A stretch of DNA of 64,000 nt, from NCBI GenBank assembly GCA_020848275.1, contig JADLAK010000058.1, positions 1 through 64,000 of the forward strand, in the 5' to 3' direction. The position numbers and the translations under genes were made by a program. The stretch comes from Planctomycetota bacterium. GTDB taxonomy: Bacteria > Planctomycetota > UBA8742 > UBA2392. Each line of letters begins with the position of its first letter. The first letter of the stretch is position 1. Of the stretch, positions 52,281 through 59,461 are shown piece after piece. The notes below the pieces were generated by a model that saw only the letters and a list, made by a program, of their open reading frames with translations, did not search any database and was not told the DNA's origin.

Positions 52281-54428
52281 ATGAAGAACTTGAGCTTCAT
52301 CGCGGCGGCGCTTTGCCTGCTTGCGGCTTCGAACCTTGGCGCAACAGAACAGATGCGGTCAGGCGAATGGCGCGTCGTGAAGAAGGCCGACGCACAACCG
52401 TGTAAGTCCGCTGCGATCTCCGATGAAAAGTGGCCAAGCCTGAAGAAAGAAGCTGGAAAACAGATCATCACGGTCTACCCGCCCAACGGCAGTGCCGGCG
52501 AACCCGCAAAGTTCGTCGTGATGTTCGGAAGCGCTGAGGTTTCAGACGATTGGACGGCCGACGCCGATCAGGTGGCAAAGTGGTGGAACTGCGAAGGCGA
52601 GGGCCAATTCGACTGGTACATCGAGATGGCGCCCGACGTACGCGAAATCGTCGATCCCAACGTCGGCGGCACTTTCAAAATGTGGATTTGCATGGAAGCC
52701 GTCGACGGTAAGCGCTACGCGTGGTACGGCGACAGTCCCTTCCAGACCAAACTGAACGAAACCAACGGGGCGAACCTGAATCCTGGGCGCATTCAACTCC
52801 CCGCAGATTACCGTTGGGATGGCGTCACCAGCTCGGCCCCGGGCGCGGCCAAGGACAAACCCTTTGCCACAGGCGAGACGCGACTGGTCACCAAGGACAA
52901 GGCGCCCGCATACCAGGGTTTCGTTCACGCGTTTGATGGCTGGGAGTGGATCCCCGTGCAAGTTTCTGCCGGCAAAGTCATCATTTCGTGGCCCGGCAAC
53001 GGCGCCGATGCTTGCGGCGGCGACGTGGTGAAGTACCTCGTCTACTTCGGCCACAAGACAGACGGCAATGGCTGGTATCCCAAGCCCTCAGCAACGCAGA
53101 AGTGGTTCGAGTGCAAAGGCAGCGGTCAGTGGAGTTGGTATCTCGAGTGTGCGCCCGACGTCAGGCAGATCGTTGATGAAAACGAAGGCGCCTATGTCGC
53201 ATTTGTGGCCGTCGAATTTGCCAGTGGCAAGCGCGTGCCGCTTTATGGCGAACTCAACGCCACCTCTAAGGACTACAGCGCCGACGCGGTCAACAGCAAC
53301 GCGTTCCACCTTCCGAAAGACTACAAAGCCGGGGGCGAGCCCACTCCGACGGTCGAAGCAGGCAAACCCGTGTGGCAGGAACTCGGCGGCGCCGTGCGCA
53401 CGACCGGCGACCTCAAGGCCGGCCAGTACCGCATCATCAGCAAGGCTGACGTTCCCGAATGGAAGGGCGATCTCTGGTCGGCCGACAAGTGGCGCGGAAG
53501 CTGGGTTACCCGGCGCCAATCGCTGGTGAACTGGCCGACGGCGGCTGACGACGGCGACAACAAGTGCGTCAAGTTCATTGTTCTGGTCAGCACCGAGTTC
53601 AAGAACTCACCGAGCTGGCATCTCGACGCCCAGAAAGTCAAAGACTGGATGGAGTGCAAAGGAGAGAACCAGGCGGCGTGGATCATCGAGTGCGCACCCG
53701 ACGTCACGCAGATTCTCGACCTCAACCGGCACCTCAGCTACTACATCTGGGTGCTGGCCGAGTACTCCGACGGCAAGCGTTATCCCTGGTTCAAGGAAGG
53801 CGGCAGCGACGGCTACCCGGGCGTCGAGGGCTACGACGACAGCAAGAAGGGCAAGGTCCGCGACACCTGCCTGAAGATGTACCAGAACCACGAGTGGGCC
53901 GGCCAGTTGCGCAACAAGCCGGAGATCGAGTCGGGCAAGTATCGCATCATCACCAAGGACAACGCCAAGCCCTGGACCGGCGAACTCTGGACCTCGGACC
54001 GCTTCTACGGCAAGAACAAGACATCGGGCCGCAAGGACATGTTCAGTTGGCCCACGGCCGCCGATGACGAATGGGGCAACAAGGCGGTTAAATTCATCGT
54101 CTACTTCGGCAAGCGCGACACGCAGACGAAGTGGCACACCGACGCCAGCAACGTCAAGAAGTGGTTCAGCCAGCAAGGCCAGGCCAGGGAAGACGGCGCG
54201 CAATACGACTGGTGCATCGAATGCGCCGCCGACGTGACCCAGCTCGTCGATACCAACGCCGACAGCAACTACAACTTCTGGGTCGTGGTCGAGTGGTCCA
54301 ACGGCGGCCGCTCACCGTGGTACAACACCGACTTCCCCACGCAGGAGAGCTACAACGCCGACAAGCTGCGCAAGAACCGCATCGAGATTTCAGTGACGGA
54401 AACGGCGCCGAAGAAGAAGGACGAGTAA
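52281..54428 (+). CDS. Secreted protein of four ~170-residue repeats
   Basis: A 715-residue exported protein that I do not recognise. The signal peptide MKNLSFIAAALCLLAASNLG is followed by four homologous units at about residues 23-185, 195-365, 380-555 and 560-710. Each opens with a Gly-x-(Trp/Tyr)-Arg-(Ile/Val)-x-(Ser/Thr/Lys)-Lys pattern (GEWRVVKKAD, GQYRIISKAD, GKYRIITKDN). Each then has a W(P)xxGxD or PTAADD loop, VKFIVYFG-type strand, a DxxxVKxWxxxxG helix, the signature W(Y/I)IECAPDV and a Trp/Tyr strand with GKRYPWF. One CAPDV or CAADV cysteine occurs per unit except the first (MAPDV). The pattern suggests tandem carbohydrate- or ligand-binding beta-domains; this is inference. Confidence 0.8.
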   Translation: MKNLSFIAAALCLLAASNLGATEQMRSGEWRVVKKADAQPCKSAAISDEKWPSLKKEAGKQIITVYPPNGSAGEPAKFVVMFGSAEVSDDWTADADQVAKWWNCEGEGQFDWYIEMAPDVREIVDPNVGGTFKMWICMEAVDGKRYAWYGDSPFQTKLNETNGANLNPGRIQLPADYRWDGVTSSAPGAAKDKPFATGETRLVTKDKAPAYQGFVHAFDGWEWIPVQVSAGKVIISWPGNGADACGGDVVKYLVYFGHKTDGNGWYPKPSATQKWFECKGSGQWSWYLECAPDVRQIVDENEGAYVAFVAVEFASGKRVPLYGELNATSKDYSADAVNSNAFHLPKDYKAGGEPTPTVEAGKPVWQELGGAVRTTGDLKAGQYRIISKADVPEWKGDLWSADKWRGSWVTRRQSLVNWPTAADDGDNKCVKFIVLVSTEFKNSPSWHLDAQKVKDWMECKGENQAAWIIECAPDVTQILDLNRHLSYYIWVLAEYSDGKRYPWFKEGGSDGYPGVEGYDDSKKGKVRDTCLKMYQNHEWAGQLRNKPEIESGKYRIITKDNAKPWTGELWTSDRFYGKNKTSGRKDMFSWPTAADDEWGNKAVKFIVYFGKRDTQTKWHTDASNVKKWFSQQGQAREDGAQYDWCIECAADVTQLVDTNADSNYNFWVVVEWSNGGRSPWYNTDFPTQESYNADKLRKNRIEISVTETAPKKKDE

Positions 54429-54442
54429 CTTGACGCGTCAAT

Positions 54443-54470
54443 ACAACGCCCGGCTCGCGCCGGGCGTTGT
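54443..54470. terminator. Bidirectional terminator between convergent genes
   Basis: ACAACGCCCGGC, loop TCGC, GCCGGGCGTTGT: a perfect 12-bp stem 14 bases after the plus-strand stop and 3 bases before the minus-strand stop. Confidence 0.85.
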
Positions 54471-54473
54471 GTA

Positions 54474-55484
54474 TTAAGCGCCGATCAGCTTGGCGTAGAG
54501 CGATTTCGCGCGGGGGATGTCCGTCGTGCCATGCACCATTGCGCGGCCGTCGGCGAACAGCGTGAGTTCGAGGCCCTCGTAGCCCACGCGCGTGAGGAAG
54601 TCGTTGCTGGCCACGGGCTTGGCGGCTTTCGCCAGCCGCGTGCGCGCCGCCTTGAAATCGAACTTGCCCTCGGGCCGCAGTTGCACGCTGTCGCGACCGC
54701 ACATGGTCGCCGCAGCGGCGGTCGCTTTGCCCGCGAGATGTTCGAACTTGCGACCGCCGCACACTGGGCAATCTTTGCGCGGTTCGCTTGCGTCAATCTG
54801 TGTCCGCTCACCAGTCCAGAGGTCGACGGATTTCAGCTTCGCAATCACGGCGTTTTCATTGCCGCTCAAAATCTTCAGCGCTTCTACCGCCGCAAGACTT
54901 ACCGCCGCAAGCACCGAGGGCATGATGATGCCCGCGGTCTCGCAGGTTTCGCCGCCGGCGCCCGGCAACGCCTCCAGCAGGCAGGTCAAACACGCGGTCT
55001 TGCCCGGCAGCACCGGCATCGCCGCCGCCGTTGAACTCACGCAAGCTGCATAAATCCACGGCAGGCCAAGCTTCACCGCGACATCGTTGATCAAAAAGCG
55101 CGTCTCGAAGTTATCCGTTGCGTCGAGAATCAGCGAGCAATCCTTGGCGAGCTTCTCGGCATTCAGCATCGAGAACTCGCCGACAATCGCGCGCACCTGC
55201 ACGTCGCCATTGATCGCTACCAAATGTCGCCGCGCGGCTTCGGCCTTCGGCAGCGCGTTGCGCAGATCGTCTTCGGTGAAAAGCGTCTGGCGCTGGAGAT
55301 TGCTGGCTTCGATCACGTCGCGGTCGATGATCGCCAGTTCGCCCACGCCGGCGCGCACGCAGAACTCGGCGAGGTGCGTGCCAAGCGCGCCGCAACCCAC
55401 AAGCAGCACGCGCGATTTCGCGATGCGCTTCTGGCCCTTGGGGCCGATAGGCGAAAACAATTCTTGTCGAGAATAGCGCGTCAT
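54474..55484 (-). CDS. MoeB/ThiF-family adenylyltransferase
   Basis: E1-like enzyme that adenylates the C terminus of a ubiquitin-like sulfur carrier (MoaD or ThiS type). Residues 1-250 show RYSRQELFSPIGPKGQKRI and the nucleotide loop VLLVGCGALGTHLAEFCVRAG. Then come IDRDVIEASNLQRQ with the catalytic Asp and Arg finger, and ILDATDNFETRFLIND. The zinc cysteines are CLTC and, later, CPVC. The thioester Cys candidate is in GGETCETAG. The last 90 residues replace the usual rhodanese domain with a small basic domain of unknown role. 336 residues. No moa or thi gene is adjacent, so the carrier partner is unknown. Confidence 0.87.
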   Translation of the reverse strand: MTRYSRQELFSPIGPKGQKRIAKSRVLLVGCGALGTHLAEFCVRAGVGELAIIDRDVIEASNLQRQTLFTEDDLRNALPKAEAARRHLVAINGDVQVRAIVGEFSMLNAEKLAKDCSLILDATDNFETRFLINDVAVKLGLPWIYAACVSSTAAAMPVLPGKTACLTCLLEALPGAGGETCETAGIIMPSVLAAVSLAAVEALKILSGNENAVIAKLKSVDLWTGERTQIDASEPRKDCPVCGGRKFEHLAGKATAAAATMCGRDSVQLRPEGKFDFKAARTRLAKAAKPVASNDFLTRVGYEGLELTLFADGRAMVHGTTDIPRAKSLYAKLIGA

Positions 55485-55485
55485 G

Positions 55486-55573
55486 TCAGAGCCCGCTGCG
55501 TAAGCGGCGGGGCCTCAAGCATTGACCTGCGAATCCGTGATTGCGGCCCCGTCGCTAACGCGACGGGCTCTGA
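55486..55573. repeat. REP-like double-hairpin element overlapping a gene end
   Basis: Outer arms TCAGAGCCC (55486-55494) and GGGCTCTGA (55565-55573) are exact reverse complements. Inner stems are CCCGCTGC, GTAA, GCGGCGGG and CCCGTCGC, TAAC, GCGACGGG. Same design as 42147-42229. It covers the last 19 codons and stop of the phosphatidyltransferase gene and ends 2 bases from the MoeB/ThiF start. Confidence 0.78.
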
Positions 55574-56222
55574 TTTGCGCTTTGGCCACGGCTGTGAAAT
55601 ACGGGACAATCGACGCCACGCTGATCGCGGCCGTGATTCCCACCAGCACCGCCCCGATAATGCCTCCCCAGCGCGCGAAATCGCCGTCGAAATAATTCCC
55701 GCCGATGCGCGCCAGCATCACGGCCACGAGCGCGACCGTTTGCGAAATCGTCTTGAGCTTGCCCCAGATCAACGCGCCCATGACTACGCCGGCCTGCGCG
55801 GCAAGCGGACGCAGGTAAACGTGCTGGATGAACTCGCGCGCCATGAACGGCAAGCACAGCCACAGCGGCAGCGCGCCGCTCAGCCCCAGCCCAGCCCACA
55901 CGATCACGAAAAACACCGCGTCAGCCAGCGGGTCGAAAATTTTACCGAGGTCCGAGACCTCGCCGCTGCGCCGCGCGAAGTAGCCGTCGAGGAAATCCGT
56001 GAACATCGCAAAGCCGGCGATCCACCCGGCGGCCCAGGCACCCGCCGCGCCAGGCACGAACAAAAACGCCACGACCACAGGCGCCAGCGCAAATCGCGCG
56101 TACGTAAAACAGTTGGCCAGCGAGAAAATCCGCAACGGGCGCGGCGCCGCCCGTCCGGCGCTTTTTGACGCCAGCAGCTTTACCTGCAATCCTTGGTCCG
56201 GTTGAGTTGCCGCGCCGCTCAT
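55515..56222 (-). CDS. CDP-alcohol phosphatidyltransferase
   Basis: Integral membrane enzyme transferring a phosphatidyl group from CDP-diacylglycerol to an alcohol, most likely glycerol 3-phosphate (PgsA type). The family motif DG-x2-AR-x8-G-x3-D-x3-D is exact in DGYFARRSGEVSDLGKIFD followed by PLAD. About five or six hydrophobic helices surround it. The 235-residue length is slightly long: a 30-residue N-terminal extension (SGAATQPDQGLQVKLLASKS) and a C-terminal tail RARRVSDGAAITDSQVNA are extra. The tail is encoded entirely within the REP-like element at 55486-55573. The start overlaps the PII stop in an ATGA junction, so the two are coupled. Confidence 0.87.
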   Translation of the reverse strand: MSGAATQPDQGLQVKLLASKSAGRAAPRPLRIFSLANCFTYARFALAPVVVAFLFVPGAAGAWAAGWIAGFAMFTDFLDGYFARRSGEVSDLGKIFDPLADAVFFVIVWAGLGLSGALPLWLCLPFMAREFIQHVYLRPLAAQAGVVMGALIWGKLKTISQTVALVAVMLARIGGNYFDGDFARWGGIIGAVLVGITAAISVASIVPYFTAVAKAQIRARRVSDGAAITDSQVNA

Positions 56223-56539
56223 GACGCAACAGCATCTATGAGTGGCGCTGAAGCTTCAAGCACCCAGATTTTGCCGTCGCCCTGCCGGCCCGTGCGTGCG
56301 GCGGCACAAAGCACGTCGATGGCCTGCGCCAACTTCTCGCGCAGCACGACAAATTCGACTCGAACCTTCGGCAGGAACGCGACCGCGAAGCGATCGTCCT
56401 TGTAATCTTGCAGATGATCTTTCTGGCGGCCGTAGCCGCGCGCTTCGCCGTGGTAAAGCTGATCGACGCCGACCTCGCGCAGCGCGTTGAGCACCGACGC
56501 CAGCTTGAAGGGCCGAATGACAGCGACGACGAGTTTCAT
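56219..56539 (-). CDS. glnB: Nitrogen regulatory protein PII
   Basis: Small signal-transduction protein that senses 2-oxoglutarate, ATP and ADP and controls nitrogen targets. The 106-residue sequence starts MKLVVAVIRPFKLASVLNAL as expected. T-loop: RGYGRQKDHLQDYKDDRF, with Tyr at the uridylylation position. FLPKVRVEFVV follows, and the C-terminal nucleotide-binding ARTGRQGDGKIWVLE is complete. The start is set by the conserved N terminus; only one base separates the ATG from 11 copies of a heptamer, leaving no Shine-Dalgarno. The frame stays open through the array to 56755. The next gene on the strand is a phosphatidyltransferase, an unusual partner. Confidence 0.92.
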   Translation of the reverse strand: MKLVVAVIRPFKLASVLNALREVGVDQLYHGEARGYGRQKDHLQDYKDDRFAVAFLPKVRVEFVVLREKLAQAIDVLCAAARTGRQGDGKIWVLEASAPLIDAVAS

Positions 56540-56540
56540 G

Positions 56541-56664
56541 TCTTGGGTCTTGGGTCTTGGGTCTTGGGTCTTGGGTCTTGGGTCTTGGGTCTTGGGTCTT
56601 GGGTCTTGGGTCTTGGGTCGAAAGGCTACCGTTTTTCCCAACACCCAATACCCAAAACCCAACA
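56541..56664. repeat. Inverted tandem-heptamer element with 11 perfect copies (TTGGG type)
   Basis: Left arm: eleven identical TCTTGGG units (56541-56617). A 19-base loop. Right arm on the minus strand: TGTTGGG, TTTTGGG, TATTGGG, TGTTGGG (56637-56664). It lies directly before the PII start codon. The region on to 56852 holds the sigma-54 promoter and no gene. Confidence 0.95.
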
Positions 56665-56812
56665 CCCCGATTGGTCTTTGACTGCCAGTTCGGCACCAAC
56701 AATCGCCGACCGAGACACCGCCTGTCATTGCGACAGCGCACGTATAGGTTTGCAAATACCTCAGCAGCAGTCATTTGCGACATTTCCCCCACTCAATTCA
56801 CAGGCAATTTCC

Positions 56813-56829
56813 TTGGCACCACGCTTGCT
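56813..56829 (+). promoter_or_regulatory. Sigma-54 (-24/-12) promoter of the response regulator
   Basis: TTGGCAC (56813-56819), five bases, TTGCT (56825-56829), with exactly ten bases between the GG and GC dinucleotides, as in the RpoN consensus. The start site would be near 56839, just before AGAGGG and the ATG at 56853. Confidence 0.78.
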
Positions 56830-56852
56830 ATTTTCGCCACAGAGGGTATTTC

Positions 56853-57224
56853 ATGGCCGTCTTTGCGCGCACAGTTTTGCTCGTGGATGACAACCAGAGC
56901 CTGCGCGACGGTTTGGCGTGCGTTCTGCGCGACGAAGGCGTCGAGACGTACGAGGCCTCGCGCGGCGATGAAGCCCTGGCGCTTGTTTCGCGCCAGCAGA
57001 TTCACCTCGCGGTGCTGGATTTGAATCTGCCGGACATGACCGGCGTGGGGATTTACAACGGGCTGTTGCGGCTGTGGCCCAAGCTGCCGTGTATTTTCAT
57101 GACGGCGGAAGCAAGCAAGCCGCTGGTTGAGGAAGCCTGGCGGCTGGGGCCGTTGGGTCTGCTGCGCAAGCCATTTGAAGTGCATGTTTTCCGCGACCTG
57201 GTGCGACGCGCCATCGCGGTTTAG
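56853..57224 (+). CDS. Single-domain response regulator
   Basis: A 123-residue receiver domain without output domain. VLLVDDNQSLRDGLA has the acidic pair, VLDLNLPDMTG the phosphoacceptor Asp, MTAEAS the conserved Thr, and LRKPFEV the Lys-Pro signature. The start at 56853 (MAVFARTVLL) follows AGAGGG. It may act by protein-protein contact, as CheY- or Spo0F-like proteins do. The sigma-54-type promoter directly upstream and the divergent PII gene suggest nitrogen- or RpoN-linked control. No histidine kinase is nearby. Confidence 0.88.
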   Translation: MAVFARTVLLVDDNQSLRDGLACVLRDEGVETYEASRGDEALALVSRQQIHLAVLDLNLPDMTGVGIYNGLLRLWPKLPCIFMTAEASKPLVEEAWRLGPLGLLRKPFEVHVFRDLVRRAIAV

Positions 57225-57227
57225 TGA

Positions 57228-57272
57228 TGTGGGCGTCTCGCCCGCAATTGAAGTGCGGCCGAGACGGCCGCA
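57228..57272. repeat. Double-hairpin element upstream of groES
   Basis: TGTGGGCG, loop TCT, CGCCCGCA (one G-U pair), then TGCGGCCG, loop AGA, CGGCCGCA. It begins 4 bases after the response regulator stop and may terminate that gene or mark the groES leader. Confidence 0.6.
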
Positions 57273-57296
57273 ACACATACGACGGAGAATACAGCA

Positions 57297-57587
57297 ATGG
57301 CGAAGGTTCGACCCCTGAACGACAAGATCCTGATCGAGCGTTCCAAGGCCGATGACAAGACCAAGGGCGGCATCATCCTGCCCGAAACTTCCAAGGAAAA
57401 ACCCAAGGAAGGTGTCGTGATCTCGGTTGGCGACGGCCGTATCACCGAACACGGCGAGCGCATCCCCTTCCAGGTCAAAAAAGGCGACCGCGTGATCTTC
57501 AAGAGCTACGCCGGCAATGACGTCAAGCTCGACGGCAAGGACTACATCCTGATGTCTGAGGAAGACGTCTTGGCTGTCATCGAATAA
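57297..57587 (+). CDS. groES: Co-chaperonin GroES
   Basis: Ten-kilodalton lid of the GroEL chamber. The 96-residue sequence is standard: [19 protein letters not shown] at the start, the mobile loop [14 protein letters not shown] with the hydrophobic Ile-Ile-Leu that contacts Gro[12 protein letters not shown], and [14 protein letters not shown] at the end. GGAG precedes the ATG by eight bases. No CIRCE operator (TTAGCACTC with inverted half) is present upstream, so HrcA control is not indicated. A heptamer element separates it from groEL. Confidence 0.97.
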   Translation: MAKVRPLNDKILIERSKADDKTKGGIILPETSKEKPKEGVVISVGDGRITEHGERIPFQVKKGDRVIFKSYAGNDVKLDGKDYILMSEEDVLAVIE

Positions 57588-57594
57588 AGAAACG

Positions 57595-57674
57595 AGTCCG
57601 GGGTCCGATGTCCGGAGTCCGGAGTCACTTTCCAAAGCTTGCGACGCCGAACTCCGGACCACGGACTTCGGACT
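57595..57674. repeat. Inverted tandem-heptamer element (GTCCG type) between groES and groEL
   Basis: Left arm: AGTCCGG, GGTCCGA, TGTCCGG, AGTCCGG (57595-57622). Right arm on the minus strand: AGTCCGA, AGTCCGT, GGTCCGG, AGTTCGG (57647-57674). Four heptamers per arm and a 24-base loop, starting 7 bases after the groES stop and ending 30 bases before groEL. Confidence 0.92.
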
Positions 57675-57704
57675 CGCTGAAAACCGACAACTGGATACCG
57701 AACC

Positions 57705-59384
57705 ATGTCCGCAAAAAAACTCATCTTCGAGCAGGATGCTCGCGAACAGATCAAGGCCGGCGTCAAGGGCCTCGCCAAGGCCGTCAAGATCACGCTGGGC
57801 CCGCGCGGCCGCAACGTGGTGATTGAAAAATCCTACGGCGCCCCGACCGTCACCAAGGACGGCGTAACCGTCGCCAAGGAAATCGAGTTCGAAGATCCGT
57901 GGATGAACATGGGCGCGCAGCTCGTGAAGGAAGTCGCGAGTAAGACCAGCGACCTCGCCGGCGACGGCACGACCACCGCCACGATCCTCGCTGAGGCCAT
58001 TCTCGAAGAAGGTCTCAAGAACGTCGCAGCGGGCGCAAACCCCGTGGGCGTGCGCGACGGCATCAACAAGGCCGTCGAGACGCTCATTAAACAGCTCGAG
58101 AAAAAGGCCAAGCCCTGCACGAGCAACAAGGAAATCGAGCAGGTCGGCACGATTGCCGCCAATAACGACAGTGAAATCGGCAAGATGCTGGCGCAGGCGA
58201 TGGACAAGGTCGGCAAGGACGGCGTCATCACCGTCGAAGAGGGCAAGAGCCTGACCACGGAAGTCGAGTGGGTCGAGGGCATGCAGTTCGACAAGGGCTA
58301 TGCGAGCCCCCACTTCATCACCAATAAGGCCGAGGTGAAGGTCGAACTCGACAACCCCTACATCCTTCTCTACGACAAGAAGCTTTCGAGCCTCAAGGAC
58401 CTCATGCCCTTGCTCGAGCAGATTGCGCGCAGCGGCGACAAGCTGCTCGTGATCGCCGAAGAAGTTGAAGGCGAAGCACTTGCCACCCTGGTCGTAAACA
58501 AGCTTCGCGGAATATTAAATTCGTGCGCCGTGAAGGCGCCTGGCTTTGGCGACCGCCGCAAGGCGATGCTGGAAGACATCGCGGTGCTGACCGGCGGCAA
58601 GCTGATCTCCGAAGATATGGGCATGACGCTCGAGAACATCGACATCGATTCTCTCGGCCGGGCCAAGAAGGTCATCATCGACAAGGACAACACGACCATC
58701 ATCGAGGGTGCGGGCGAAACCGGCGACATCAAGGGCCGCATCGACGCGCTCAACGCGGAAATCGAAAAGACCAGCAGCGACTACGACCGCGAAAAGCTTC
58801 AGGAACGCCTGGCGAAGCTTGCGGGCGGCGTGGCCAAGCTCAAGGTCGGCGCGGCGACGGAAGTTGAAATGAAGGAAAAGAAGGCCCGCGTCGAGGACGC
58901 CCTGCATGCCACGCGCGCGGCGGTCGAAAGCGGCATTCTGCCCGGGGGCGGGGTGGCGCTGCTGCGCCTGTCGGAAACGCTGGGAAAGGTTGAAGGCAAT
59001 CACGACGAGAAGGTCGGCATCGACATCGTCAGGCGCGCGCTTTCGGCGCCGATCAAACAGATCGCGCTCAACGCCGGCCTGGACGGCAGCGTGATCGCCA
59101 TGAAGGTGCTTGAAAAGGACGACTTCAATTGGGGCTATAACGCCGACACCGAGAAGTTCGAAGACCTCGTGAAGTCGGGCGTTGTCGACCCCGCGAAGGT
59201 CACGATCACGGCGCTGCGTAATGCGGCGAGCGTGGCGACCCTGCTGCTGATCACCAACGTCGCGATCTCCGACATCCCCCAGAAGAACAAGGGCGCTGCG
59301 GGCGGCATGCCCGGCGGCGGCATGGGTGGAATGGGAGGCATGGGCGGTATGGGTGGCATGGATATGGGCGGCATGGGCATGTAG
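57705..59384 (+). CDS. groEL: Chaperonin GroEL
   Basis: Sixty-kilodalton chaperonin subunit, 559 residues. ATPase motifs are [36 protein letters not shown] and the catalytic Asp region. The apical domain carries [17 protein letters not shown], and the signature segment [21 protein letters not shown] is intact. The tail has the Gly-Gly-Met repeats typical of GroEL. The start [19 protein letters not shown] at 57705 matches the family. It is downstream of groES on the same strand but separated by 117 bases containing the heptamer palindrome. Confidence 0.98.
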   Translation: MSAKKLIFEQDAREQIKAGVKGLAKAVKITLGPRGRNVVIEKSYGAPTVTKDGVTVAKEIEFEDPWMNMGAQLVKEVASKTSDLAGDGTTTATILAEAILEEGLKNVAAGANPVGVRDGINKAVETLIKQLEKKAKPCTSNKEIEQVGTIAANNDSEIGKMLAQAMDKVGKDGVITVEEGKSLTTEVEWVEGMQFDKGYASPHFITNKAEVKVELDNPYILLYDKKLSSLKDLMPLLEQIARSGDKLLVIAEEVEGEALATLVVNKLRGILNSCAVKAPGFGDRRKAMLEDIAVLTGGKLISEDMGMTLENIDIDSLGRAKKVIIDKDNTTIIEGAGETGDIKGRIDALNAEIEKTSSDYDREKLQERLAKLAGGVAKLKVGAATEVEMKEKKARVEDALHATRAAVESGILPGGGVALLRLSETLGKVEGNHDEKVGIDIVRRALSAPIKQIALNAGLDGSVIAMKVLEKDDFNWGYNADTEKFEDLVKSGVVDPAKVTITALRNAASVATLLLITNVAISDIPQKNKGAAGGMPGGGMGGMGGMGGMGGMDMGGMGM

Positions 59385-59415
59385 AAACTCGCCTGTGGTC
59401 ATATGAATCAATTCA

Positions 59416-59450
59416 CCAATTGACGGCCTTTGGCCGTCAATTGGTTTATC
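59416..59450 (+). terminator. Intrinsic terminator of groEL
   Basis: CCAATTGACGGCC, loop TTT, GGCCGTCAATTGG: a perfect 13-bp stem 31 bases after the stop, followed by TTTATC. Confidence 0.88.
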
Positions 59451-59461
59451 TGGGAGATCCG

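Noticed and set aside
56541..56617. CRISPR array
   Set aside because: The units are 7 bases with no spacers, and no cas genes are present.
56219..56755. PII with an N-terminal extension encoded by the heptamer array
   Set aside because: The conserved PII N terminus begins at the ATG at 56539. The extension translates to low-complexity PRPKTQD repeats with no homology expected.
57225..57296. CIRCE operator for groES
   Set aside because: No TTAGCACTC half-site or its inverted partner is present; the palindromes there are short GC hairpins.
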